Part shown: piece after piece, positions 37,638-47,462 of the stretch
How the letters are laid out: every line of letters starts with the position of its first letter
Position numbering within the stretch: position 1 is the first letter of the stretch
NCBI RefSeq assembly: GCF_013410565.1
Contig: NZ_JACCFO010000001.1
Span: 3,410,001-3,474,000, forward strand
Direction of reading: 5' to 3'
Length of the DNA stretch: 64,000 nt
Origin: Streptomonospora nanhaiensis
GTDB lineage: Bacteria > Actinomycetota > Actinomycetes > Streptosporangiales > Streptosporangiaceae
Notes under the pieces: model-generated
The model's input: the letters and a program-made list of their open reading frames with translations, nothing else
The model's database searches: none
Told to the model about the DNA's origin: nothing
Position numbers and translations under genes: made by a program

Positions 37638-37815
37638 CCGCGCCGAGGAAGTGGATCCATTCAGCCGAGGGGAACTGAATGACTCCGATTTGGCGGTTCT
37701 TGCTGTCCCGTACCGCCGAGGCGCCGGGGGCGTCGGCTACCTCCACGCAGTTCTCACTGCGCGTGTAACTGGAGGTACGGAAAGCATCGGTTGGAAATGG
37801 AGTTGTGGCGCGCAT
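37618..37815 (-). CDS. DUF397 domain protein
   Basis: This 65-residue protein is a DUF397 member: FRTSSYTRSENCVEVADA then VRDSKN and FPSAEWIHFLGAVKA show the family pattern F-x-x-S-S-x-S ... C-V-E-V-A ... V-R-D-S-K ... W-x-x-F. DUF397 proteins usually lie beside an XRE-type helix-turn-helix regulator as a toxin-antitoxin-like pair in actinobacteria. No such partner is visible upstream, so it is an orphan. Its 3' end overlaps the tail of the convergent MFS gene by 20 bases. It starts at ATG 37815. Confidence 0.85.
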   Translation of the reverse strand: MRATTPFPTDAFRTSSYTRSENCVEVADAPGASAVRDSKNRQIGVIQFPSAEWIHFLGAVKADQT

Positions 37816-37954
37816 GCTTCTTTGTACATCGGGACTTTGGTCCTTTTCAGGCGTTTCGCCATTCCCGCGTCAACTCCCCGTTGTGGGATGACCGGCTCAT
37901 TTCCGCACGCCCCGTCGCGGCCGCGGTCCCGCGCGGACCCGGCGCCCGGCCGGG

Positions 37955-40263
<2,309 letters not shown>

Positions 40264-40315
40264 CCCCGGCCCGTGCCCGCCGCGCGGGCCCGGCCCCACC
40301 CGAGGAAACACCTGT

Positions 40316-40346
40316 GGCCTGCCCGGACGCGCCGTCCGGGCAGGCC
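40316..40346. terminator. Terminator after serC
   Basis: A perfect 14-bp stem GGCCTGCCCGGACG / CGTCCGGGCAGGCC with a 3-base loop lies 52 bases after the serC stop. Confidence 0.7.
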
Positions 40347-40397
40347 GCGGCTCGCTGCGGCGACCCACCGCGGCGGCCACGACCGTGAAAGGCGGCT

Positions 40398-41390
40398 GTG
40401 CGCAGAAACAAGCAGGAGCCCCCCATCAAGATCATCTCCCACCGGGGCGCCTCGGGGCACCGCCCCGAGCACACGCTGGCCTCCTATGAGCTGGGTGCGC
40501 GCTTCGGGGGCGACTTCATCGAGGTGGACCTGGTGGCCACCGCCGACGGCGCCCTGGTGGCCCGCCACGAGCCCGAGATCAGCGGCACCACCGACGTCGC
40601 CGACCACCCCGAGTTCGCCGACCGCCGCACCACCCGCACCATCGACGGCCGCGAGTACACCGGCTGGTTCACCCAGGACTTCACGCTGGACGAGCTGCGC
40701 ACGCTGCGCGCCGTCGAGCGCATCCCCGACATCCGCCCCGACAACGCCGCGCACAACGGCAGCCACCCGATCCCCACCTTCCAGGAGATCGTCGACCTCG
40801 CCAAGAGCCTCACCCGCGAGCTGAAGCGCCCCATCGGCGTCTACCCCGAGACCAAGCACCCGGCCTACCACGCCGAGATCGGCCTGGACCTCGAACCCCC
40901 GCTGCTGGCCGCCCTCCTGGACAACGGGCTCACCGGCCCCGAACCGGAGGTCCCGGTCTTCCTTCAGTCCTTCGAGAGCGACAGCCTGCGCAGGCTGCGC
41001 GACGCCCAGGTGCCGTGCGTGTTCCTGATGGGCACCGAGGACCACTGGCGGCGCTTCCTCACCCCCGAGGGGCTGGCCGAGGTCGCGACGTTCGCCGAGG
41101 CCATCGGCCCGGCCAAGGACCTGGTCTTCCCCCGCGACGACGAGGGGGCGATCTCCGAGCCGACCTCCCTGGTCGACGACGCCCACGAGGCCGGCCTGCT
41201 GGTGCACCCCTGGACGTTCCGCAGCGAGAACCACTTCCTCCCGGCCAACCTGCGCGGTGACGGCCCCCGCAGCTACGGCGGTTTCGCCGCCGAGTACGAG
41301 GCGTTCTTCGCGGCCGGGGTCGACGGCGTCTTCACCGACCACTCGCGCCACGCCTACCTGGCCCGCGAGCTGTTCCTGGCGGAGGGGTGA
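40398..41390 (+). CDS. Glycerophosphodiester phosphodiesterase
   Basis: This 330-residue GDPD-family enzyme hydrolyses glycerophosphodiesters to glycerol-3-phosphate and an alcohol. The metal-binding and catalytic motifs are H15-R-G (SHRGASGHRPEHT), E42-V-D44 and H57 (ARHEPE). A Q-S-F and E-x-x-H-P region (ETKHPAY) follows. There is no visible signal peptide, so it may act in the cytoplasm. The GTG at 40398 follows a GAAAGGC box. Its end overlaps the next gene as GTGA, coupling it to an APH-type kinase. Confidence 0.88.
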   Translation: MRRNKQEPPIKIISHRGASGHRPEHTLASYELGARFGGDFIEVDLVATADGALVARHEPEISGTTDVADHPEFADRRTTRTIDGREYTGWFTQDFTLDELRTLRAVERIPDIRPDNAAHNGSHPIPTFQEIVDLAKSLTRELKRPIGVYPETKHPAYHAEIGLDLEPPLLAALLDNGLTGPEPEVPVFLQSFESDSLRRLRDAQVPCVFLMGTEDHWRRFLTPEGLAEVATFAEAIGPAKDLVFPRDDEGAISEPTSLVDDAHEAGLLVHPWTFRSENHFLPANLRGDGPRSYGGFAAEYEAFFAAGVDGVFTDHSRHAYLARELFLAEG

Positions 41391-42355
41391 CGGCGGCCGC
41401 CGCGTCCGGGCCGGGCAGCGGCACCGGCCCCTGGCCGCCCCCGCTGCCCGCCGACGTGGCCGACAACGTCGCCGGCCTGCGCGGCGGCCCCGACTGGCTG
41501 GCCGGACTGCCCCGGCGCCTGGCGGCCGTGGCGCGGGAGTGGAATCTGGAGCTGGGCCGGCCCTTCACCGGCGGCAGCTGCTCGTGGGCGGGCCCGGTGC
41601 GCACGGCCGACGGCGGCCCCGCCGTGCTCAAGCTGTCCTTCCCGCACCGCGAGGCCCGGGGCGAGGCGGCGGCCCTGCGGCTGTGGGACGGCGCGGGCGC
41701 GGTGCGGCTGCTGCGGGCCTCCGACGACGGCTTCGCCCTGCTGCTGGAGCGCTGCCGGCCCGGCCGCCCCCTGGCGCACGCGCCCGGCGACCCCGAGGGG
41801 CTGCTGGCCGCGGGCGCCCGCGCGCTGGCGGGGCTGTGGAGCCGTGGAGTGCGGGCGGACCCGGGCCTGGAGCGGCTGGCCGACGTGCTGGCCGAGTGGG
41901 CCGACCTGACCGCCGAGCGCCACGCGCGGCTGCGGACCGGGGCCGACCCCGGTCTGGTGCGCACGGCCGTGGACCTGATGACCGCGCTGCCGCGCTCGGC
42001 CGCGCGCGCCGCCGTGCTGCACGGCGACTTCAACCCCGGCAACGTGCTCTCGGCCGAGCGCGCCCCGTGGCTGGCCATCGACCCCAAGCCGATGGTGGGC
42101 GATCCCGGCTACGACCTGTGGCCGCTGCTCGTGCAGGTGGACCCGCCGATGGCGCACCCCGACCCCGCGCCGGTGCTGCGCCGCCGCCTGGCCCTGTGCG
42201 CCGAGGTGCTGGGCGAGCCGGCCGACCGCCTGGCCGCGTGGTCGGTGGCGCGGGCGGTGGAGTCGGCGTTCGACCGGTTCGACCGGGGCGACGCCGATGG
42301 CGGGGCCGCCGACCTCGCGCAGGCGTCCGCCGTGGCCCGCGTGGTCGGCCTGTAG
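41387..42355 (+). CDS. APH(6)-like kinase (aminoglycoside phosphotransferase family)
   Basis: This 322-residue kinase-fold protein has the catalytic loop HGDFNPGN (212-219) and the metal-binding block AIDPKPMVGDPGYDLWP, both as in streptomycin 6-kinases (APH(6)). The N-lobe nucleotide region is TGGSCSWAGPV ... PAVLKLSFP. It begins in the stop codon of the phosphodiesterase and should be co-translated with it. Genuine resistance to streptomycin would need experimental proof; many housekeeping homologues exist. It is the last gene before the DnaA-box-bearing spacer. Confidence 0.8.
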   Translation: MTAAAASGPGSGTGPWPPPLPADVADNVAGLRGGPDWLAGLPRRLAAVAREWNLELGRPFTGGSCSWAGPVRTADGGPAVLKLSFPHREARGEAAALRLWDGAGAVRLLRASDDGFALLLERCRPGRPLAHAPGDPEGLLAAGARALAGLWSRGVRADPGLERLADVLAEWADLTAERHARLRTGADPGLVRTAVDLMTALPRSAARAAVLHGDFNPGNVLSAERAPWLAIDPKPMVGDPGYDLWPLLVQVDPPMAHPDPAPVLRRRLALCAEVLGEPADRLAAWSVARAVESAFDRFDRGDADGGAADLAQASAVARVVGL

Positions 42356-42477
42356 CCGCCGGGCCCCCGGCCGCTCCGCCGCGTCCGGCCTCCGGCGTGC
42401 CCTCGGCCTGATCCCCGCCGTCCTCCGGCGCGACCTCCACCGCTCCGCCCGGGGCCGCGCCGCGGCATTCGAACCGG

Positions 42478-42565
42478 TTGTCCACAGCTTGGGGACAGTT
42501 ATCCACAAGACGTCCTGTTTGCTGTTGAAAACCCGGGGAAACCGCTGTGGATAACGTGGGGATAA
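42478..42565. promoter_or_regulatory. DnaA-box cluster between convergent genes
   Basis: Three exact or near-exact actinobacterial DnaA boxes lie within 90 bases: TTGTCCACA at 42478-42486, TTATCCACA at 42499-42507, and TGTGGATAA (reverse of TTATCCACA) at 42546-42554. A fourth with one mismatch, TGGGGATAA, is at 42557-42565. The region lies between the stop of the APH-like gene and the stop of the beta-propeller gene, so it does not look like a promoter. It is also not oriC, since dnaA and dnaN are absent and boxes are too few. Confidence 0.65.
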
Positions 42566-42570
42566 ACCCG

Positions 42571-43641
42571 TCAACCGCGACGAGCCAGGACAGCGATCCC
42601 CGCGATCACGACCGCCGCGATCCCCACCCCGGTCCAGATGAGGATCGAGGCCGTGCGCGGGTCGGGCCCCTGATCGGCCGCCGCGGAGCCGCCCCCGCCG
42701 CCCTCCGGCGCGTCGGCGTCACCGGAGCCGCCACCGCCCCCGGCATCCCCCGCCCCGGTATCCACAGGCAGCCGCCACACCGGGCTGCCCGGTCCCTCGG
42801 TCCCGGCGTAGAGGGCCGAGCCGTCCCGCGCGAACGCCAGGGACTCCCCCTGGTCGGATTCGGGCAGCGGCACCCGGTCCACGATGCGCGCGCCCTCCAC
42901 ACCGTCGGCGGCGTCGTAGACGCTGGCGGCCCAGTAGGTGCGGATGGCGAAGTGCGACCCGTCGGGCGCGAACGCGGCGTCGGTGGCGTACAGCGGCGCG
43001 GAGTCGACCCGGGTGAGGGTGTTGACCCCCTCGGGGTCCAGGGACTCGGGCGCCGCGTAGACCCCGCCCGCGACCTCCTTGCTGATCACATACAGCCGGT
43101 TGTCGCGCGGGTCCACCATCATCGCCTCGGCGTCGCGCCCGCCGTCGGCGTAGCTCAGCGTGAAGGTGGTGGCCTCGACCGTCTGGTCGGTGAGGTCGGC
43201 CGGCTCGGCGAACCGGTAGACCCGGACGTTGGGCCAGCCGCCCTGGAAGTTGTCGCCGATGTCGCCCACGTAGATTGCCGGATCGCCGGAGTCGTCGGCG
43301 CCCACCGCCACGGCCTCCCAGTCGCGCGCCTCCACCCCGGCCCCGGTGAGCGTGACCGTGGCGACGGTGTCGCCGTCCTCGTTCACCGCGTACAGTTCCG
43401 GTCCGTAAGCGCCGCTGTCGTTGTGCGTCCAGAACACGCCCTCGTGCCGACGCGACGCCACCATGCCGCTGGACTCCTGGATCCGCTCGTCAGTCAGCCG
43501 GAACTCCGGCTCCACCGTGGGGGACGGACCCGCGCCCGGGCTGGGCGACGCCTCGGCGGCGGGCGCCGCCGCGCCGGCGAGCGTGAGGGAGCAGAGCGGC
43601 ACCAGGGCGACCGAAACCGCGAACGCGGCGCCTCTCGTCAT
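42571..43641 (-). CDS. Secreted beta-propeller-like membrane-anchored protein
   Basis: This 356-residue protein has a signal peptide (MTRGAAFAVSVALVPLCSL), a repeat-rich domain with several WTHND, YVGDIGDN, YVISKE and FAPDGSHFAI strands, a Gly/Asp-rich linker, and a C-terminal transmembrane helix (ILIWTGVGIAAVVIAGIAV) ending in RRG. The repeats suggest a seven-bladed propeller-like fold, but I cannot name the family. It is probably exported and held to the membrane. It starts at ATG 43641 and is divergent from the BKACE gene. Function unknown. Confidence 0.65.
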   Translation of the reverse strand: MTRGAAFAVSVALVPLCSLTLAGAAAPAAEASPSPGAGPSPTVEPEFRLTDERIQESSGMVASRRHEGVFWTHNDSGAYGPELYAVNEDGDTVATVTLTGAGVEARDWEAVAVGADDSGDPAIYVGDIGDNFQGGWPNVRVYRFAEPADLTDQTVEATTFTLSYADGGRDAEAMMVDPRDNRLYVISKEVAGGVYAAPESLDPEGVNTLTRVDSAPLYATDAAFAPDGSHFAIRTYWAASVYDAADGVEGARIVDRVPLPESDQGESLAFARDGSALYAGTEGPGSPVWRLPVDTGAGDAGGGGGSGDADAPEGGGGGSAAADQGPDPRTASILIWTGVGIAAVVIAGIAVLARRG

Positions 43642-43743
43642 ACCGACAATCCTGCCATCATCGGCGCGCCGCCCTGGCTTGCAACCCGGGCCTTGTGGGC
43701 ATGCTCCCCTTACTCACGCGCTAGAGCGAAAAGGACGGCACGC

Positions 43744-44469
43744 ATGCGGATCGTCGCCTGCCTGAACGGGGACCGCCGCCCAGGGGCCCATCCCGCGCTA
43801 CCGATCTCCTTCGACCAGCTCGCCCTCGACGCCCGCGCCGCGGTCGACGCCGGGGCCGACGAGGTCCACATCCACCCCCGCGACCGCACCGGCGCGGAGT
43901 CGCTGGAACCCCAGGTCGTCACCCCGCTGCTGGAGCGCCTGCGCGCCGCGCTGCCCAGCACCCCCATCAGCCTCACCACCGCGCTGTCGGCCGAACACGA
44001 CCCCTGGCGCCGGTTCGACCTGGTGCAGCGCTGGAGCGCCCTGCCCGACTCCGCGACGGTGAACCTGCACGAGCCCGGGTCGGTCGAGGTCGCCCGGCTG
44101 CTGATCGACCGCCAGGTCGACGTCGAGGCCGGGGTCTGGACACCCGAGGCAGCCCGCATCCTGGTGGCCTCGGGCCTGGCCGCGGAGTTCGCCCGCGTGC
44201 TGGTGGAGCCCATGCAGGCCACCACCCAGGACGCCCTGGCCAACGCCTCCACGATCGACGCCGTGCTGGACCGCGCCGGCCTGGACCTGCCGCGGCTGCT
44301 GCACGGCAGCGACGACACCGCCTGGCCGGTGCTCGACACCGCGCTGGCGGCCGGCCGCGACATCCGGATCGGACTGGAGGACACCCTGCGCGACCCCGAC
44401 GGCGACGAGGCCGAGGGCAACGCCGCGCTGGTGTCGCTGGCGGCCGCGCGGATGTCGGCCGCCGCCTAG
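43744..44469 (+). CDS. 3-keto-5-aminohexanoate cleavage protein (BKACE family)
   Basis: This 241-residue protein belongs to the BKACE/DUF849 family, zinc-dependent enzymes that cleave beta-keto acids with acetyl-CoA. The VHIHPRDRTG segment supplies zinc ligands H42 and H44, and LTTALS, VNLHEPGS, EAGVWTPE and RIGLEDTLRDPDG complete the barrel signatures. The family's founding member acts in lysine fermentation, but most members take other beta-keto acids, so the substrate is unknown. The ATG at 43744 follows AAAAGGA. A short hairpin overlaps the stop. Confidence 0.85.
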   Translation: MRIVACLNGDRRPGAHPALPISFDQLALDARAAVDAGADEVHIHPRDRTGAESLEPQVVTPLLERLRAALPSTPISLTTALSAEHDPWRRFDLVQRWSALPDSATVNLHEPGSVEVARLLIDRQVDVEAGVWTPEAARILVASGLAAEFARVLVEPMQATTQDALANASTIDAVLDRAGLDLPRLLHGSDDTAWPVLDTALAAGRDIRIGLEDTLRDPDGDEAEGNAALVSLAAARMSAAA

Positions 44470-44490
44470 CCGCGCCCGCCCCGGCGCGGC
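44469..44490. terminator. Short hairpin at BKACE stop
   Basis: GCCGCGCC / GGCGCGGC, an 8-bp stem with a 6-base loop, begins in the stop codon of the BKACE gene and faces the convergent small membrane peptide gene. Confidence 0.4.
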
Positions 44491-44494
44491 AGGC

Positions 44495-44593
44495 TCAGTC
44501 CAGCAGCGCCCCGGCGACCACGAGCAGCATGATCGCCGCGAGCACCGTCGGCAGGAGCCAGCGCTGCTTGCGGTTGTTCGTCAGCATGCTCAT
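44495..44593 (-). CDS. 32-residue membrane peptide
   Basis: An open frame of 32 codons reads MSMLTNNRKQRW then a hydrophobic helix (LLPTVLAAIMLLVVAGALL) and stops after one Asp. A GGAGTAGGG box lies 8-16 bases before the ATG at 44593. The layout (basic N-terminus, single helix, short acidic end) is that of small actinobacterial membrane peptides, but I recognise no family. It lies between the convergent BKACE gene and thpR, with about 70 bases to thpR. Function unknown. Confidence 0.5.
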   Translation of the reverse strand: MSMLTNNRKQRWLLPTVLAAIMLLVVAGALLD

Positions 44594-44665
44594 GGTGGTG
44601 CCCTACTCCCCGCCCGGCGGCCGGGCGTGCCGTGCGGCGCCCTGGTCGGGGCGCCCTCGTCCGTT

Positions 44666-45307
44666 TCAGCCTAACCGCCATGTCCGGAGGGTCTCGTAAC
44701 GGGGCCGCCGGGGGTGGTGGCTGCGCATGAGGCGCACCTCCTCGACCGTCCAGAACGCCGTGGCCAGGCGGCCCAGCGTGTAGCGCAGCGCGCCGAGGTC
44801 GCCGGGCGGGCGGCACCGGGCCAGGGTCAGGTGCGGCGCGTAGGGGCGGCGGTCCACCCGCACGCCCGCCTTGCGCGCGGCGCGGCGCAGGCCGTCGGCC
44901 AGCAGCGTCAACTCGTCGACATCGCCCTCCAGACCCGCCCACAGCACCGACGCCCGCGCGGGGTCGCCGGGGAAGGTGCCCGCGCCGCGCACGGCGACGT
45001 CGAACGGCGCGTGCCGCGCGGTCTCGGCCGCCAGGCGCTCGGCCGCGGCGGGCACCGCGTCGTCGGCGACCTCGCCGAGGAACACCAGTGTGACGTGCCA
45101 TTCCTCAGGACTGGACCAGCGCAGGCCCGGCGGCACGTGCCCGCCTTCGGGGGCGAACCCGCCGCCGGTGATGTCGGCGGCGCGGGCGCCGGCGGGGGCC
45201 TCGGCGCGCTCGGCCGCGTCCGTGCCGGGCGGGGCGAGGGCCTCCACGGCCAGCGCGACCTCGTCCAGGACGCCGTCGGGCGGCTGGACCGCGGCGAAGA
45301 GCCTCAT
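44666..45307 (-). CDS. thpR: RNA 2',3'-cyclic phosphodiesterase (LigT/ThpR)
   Basis: This 213-residue protein belongs to the 2H phosphoesterase superfamily. The two catalytic H-x-T-L motifs are HVTL (71-74) and HLTL (158-161), separated as usual. It opens 2',3'-cyclic phosphates on RNA ends. A Gly/Ala-rich insert of about 30 residues before the first motif is longer than in E. coli ThpR. It starts at ATG 45307. Its neighbours do not point to RNA metabolism. Confidence 0.85.
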   Translation of the reverse strand: MRLFAAVQPPDGVLDEVALAVEALAPPGTDAAERAEAPAGARAADITGGGFAPEGGHVPPGLRWSSPEEWHVTLVFLGEVADDAVPAAAERLAAETARHAPFDVAVRGAGTFPGDPARASVLWAGLEGDVDELTLLADGLRRAARKAGVRVDRRPYAPHLTLARCRPPGDLGALRYTLGRLATAFWTVEEVRLMRSHHPRRPRYETLRTWRLG

Positions 45308-45447
45308 GGATCACCCCGTGTCGTCGTCGGCCGGGCGGCGCGCGGGGGCGTGCCCCGGTCCCGGCGCGCGGGCGCGCTGGCGAAAGGGTACTGGGGCCGG
45401 GCGTCGGGCGCGGGAGCCGCCGCGCGCGGACGGGGCGGGCGCGGGGG

Positions 45448-46716
45448 TCAGCCCGGGCCGGCGCCGGGCACGGCCTCGCGCGCGCCCACCCGCACGAACG
45501 GGCGGCGCCGGGCGAGGCGGACGCGCACCCCCAGCTTGCGGGCCAGCAGCGCGGCGACGACGAGCACCACCACCACGGAGACCGCGCCGCCCACGGCGAA
45601 GCTGGCGCGCGGGCCGAACGCGTCGGCGAGGAACCCCACGATGGGTGCGCCGATCGGCGCCACGCCCAGGAACACCAGCATGTAGATGGCCATGACGCGG
45701 CCGCGCATCTGCGGGTCCACGCTGAGCTGGAAGGTGGCGTTGAGCGAGGTCGTGAACGTCATGAACGCCACCCCCATCGGCACCAGGACCGCCACGAACG
45801 CCAGGTAGCCGGGCGCCGCCGCGGCGGCGATCTGCGTCGCGCCGAAGGCCAGCGCGCCGGTGAGGACGATCCGCAGCCGGGGCCGTTCGCGCCGCGCCGC
45901 CACCAGCGCCCCGGCCAGGGCGCCCACGGCCAGCGCGGTGGCGGCCGAGCCGAACGCGGCGGCGCCCGTCCGGAAGACGTTGTTGGCCATCAGCGCGATC
46001 TGGTTCTGCACGTTGGCCCCGAAGATCTGCACGAACACGGTCATGAGCAGCAGCAGCGCGAGGTCGGGGCGGCCCAGCACGTAGCGCACCCCGGCCAGGG
46101 TCTGCCCCTTGGCGCGCGGCGCGGGCTCGGTGACCTGGAGTTCGGCGGGCCGCATGAGCCACAGCCCGCCCAGCACGGCCAGGAACGACGCCGCGTTGAT
46201 GAGGAAGACCGGGCCGCTGCCGATGGCCGCGATGAGCAGTCCGGCGACGGCGGGGCCGGCCACCCGGCCGAACTGGAAGCTGGCGCTGTTGAGGGCCACC
46301 GCGTTGGGCAGGTCGCGGTCGCCGACCATCTCGACGACGAAGGTCTGGCGGGCCGGGTTGTCCACCACGGTGACCACGCCGAGGGCGAACGCGAAGACGT
46401 AGACGTGCCAGACCTCGGCGAGCCCGGCGGTGGCCAGCACGCCCAGCCCGGCGGCGAGCACGCCCATGGCCGCCTGGGTGGCGATGAGCAGTCCGCGCTT
46501 GGAGAGCCGGTCCACCAGGGCGCCGCCCCACAGGCCGAACAGCAGCATGGGCAGGAACTGCAGGGCGGTGGTGAGGCCCAGCGCCATGCCGCTGCCGCCG
46601 CTGAGCTGGAGCACCAGCCAGTCCTGGGCGACGCGCTGCATCCAGGTGCCGGTGTTGGAGACGAGCTGGCCCATCGCGAACAGGCGGTAGTTGCGGATGG
46701 CCAGGGAGCGGAACAT
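45448..46716 (-). CDS. MFS transporter (efflux type)
   Basis: This 422-residue 12-TMS major facilitator has helix 1 with NYRLFAMGQLVSNTGTWMQRVAQDW, a loop 2-3 motif and VDNPARQTFVVEMVG, both typical of the enterobactin exporter-like branch. The ATG at 46716 begins MFRSLAIRNYRLF, but no ribosome binding site precedes it. The frame stays open through about 150 bases of Ala/Pro/Glu-rich sequence up to the marR stop, so the real start may be upstream or coupled to marR. Since marR is immediately upstream, MarR probably represses this pump. Substrates unknown. Confidence 0.82.
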   Translation of the reverse strand: MFRSLAIRNYRLFAMGQLVSNTGTWMQRVAQDWLVLQLSGGSGMALGLTTALQFLPMLLFGLWGGALVDRLSKRGLLIATQAAMGVLAAGLGVLATAGLAEVWHVYVFAFALGVVTVVDNPARQTFVVEMVGDRDLPNAVALNSASFQFGRVAGPAVAGLLIAAIGSGPVFLINAASFLAVLGGLWLMRPAELQVTEPAPRAKGQTLAGVRYVLGRPDLALLLLMTVFVQIFGANVQNQIALMANNVFRTGAAAFGSAATALAVGALAGALVAARRERPRLRIVLTGALAFGATQIAAAAAPGYLAFVAVLVPMGVAFMTFTTSLNATFQLSVDPQMRGRVMAIYMLVFLGVAPIGAPIVGFLADAFGPRASFAVGGAVSVVVVLVVAALLARKLGVRVRLARRRPFVRVGAREAVPGAGPG

Positions 46717-46871
46717 CGCGGTGCGGCGGCGGGCCTCGGCGGCGCTCTCGCCGGCGCCGGGCGTCTTCGCGCCGGGCTGCCGCGGGCCGGAGGGCTCGGG
46801 GCGCCCGGGGGCCTGGGCCGACTCGGCGGGTTCGGACAGCTCTTCGGCGGGGGCGCGGGCCCCGCCCGGGG

Positions 46872-47321
46872 TCAGGACTGGCTCAGCCGGTCCAGGATCT
46901 CCGCCGCCCGGCGCAGCGTGTCCCGCTCCTCGGGGGTCAGCTCCTGCAGCCGCTGGGCCAGCCACGCCTCCCGCTGCCGCTGGTCGGCCCGCACCAGCTC
47001 GCGCCCCGCGTCGGTCAGGTCCACCAGCTGCCGCCGCTGGTCCCCGGGGTGCTTGGCGCGGCGCACCAGCCCGCGCTCCTCCAGCGCGGCCACGATCCGG
47101 GTCATCGACGGCGGCTGCACCTTCTCGTGCTCGGCGAGTTCGCCGGGGGTCATCTCCCCGTGCCGGGCGAGGGTGTACAGCGCCGCGCCCTGCCCCAGGG
47201 ACAGGGAGGTGTCGAGCCTCTGCGCGCGCAGCCTCCTGGCCAGTCGGCCCACGACGACGCGGAGGACGGCCGCCAGCCCCGCGTCCGTCCTCGTGCTCTG
47301 GCTGAAAGGAGACTTCTTCAT
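46872..47321 (-). CDS. MarR-family regulator
   Basis: This 149-residue MarR protein has LYTLARHGEMTPGELAEHEKVQPPSMTRIVAALEERGLV as its winged helix (given here in part) and the wing HPGDQRRQLVDLT. It is the first gene of a pair with an MFS efflux pump on the same strand. The start ATG 47321 lies at the edge of a 26-bp palindrome (47321-47346), and no strong ribosome binding site is seen, so the transcript may be leaderless or start within the operator. Autorepression and pump control are inferred. Confidence 0.83.
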   Translation of the reverse strand: MKKSPFSQSTRTDAGLAAVLRVVVGRLARRLRAQRLDTSLSLGQGAALYTLARHGEMTPGELAEHEKVQPPSMTRIVAALEERGLVRRAKHPGDQRRQLVDLTDAGRELVRADQRQREAWLAQRLQELTPEERDTLRRAAEILDRLSQS

Positions 47322-47346
47322 TAGCAGAACTCATTACTTTTGCTAA
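47321..47346. promoter_or_regulatory. Operator of marR (47321)
   Basis: TTAGCAGAA-N8-TTTTGCTAA is an imperfect 9-bp inverted repeat (one mismatch) covering the start codon boundary of marR. Its position fits autorepression by steric block. Confidence 0.55.
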
Positions 47347-47462
47347 CAGTACCGGGCACCCCCGAAATTCCGCCCGAAGCGGACCCGCGGGACATCGCCC
47401 CCGGGTCGGGGCCGGGCGGCCGGAGGCGCCCGGGTACCGAGCCTAGTGACGCAACGTCACGG

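Noticed and set aside
42356-42570. Idea that the DnaA-box cluster is the chromosomal origin.
   Set aside because: Only four boxes, no dnaA, dnaN or rpmH nearby; actinobacterial oriC has many more boxes between dnaA and dnaN.
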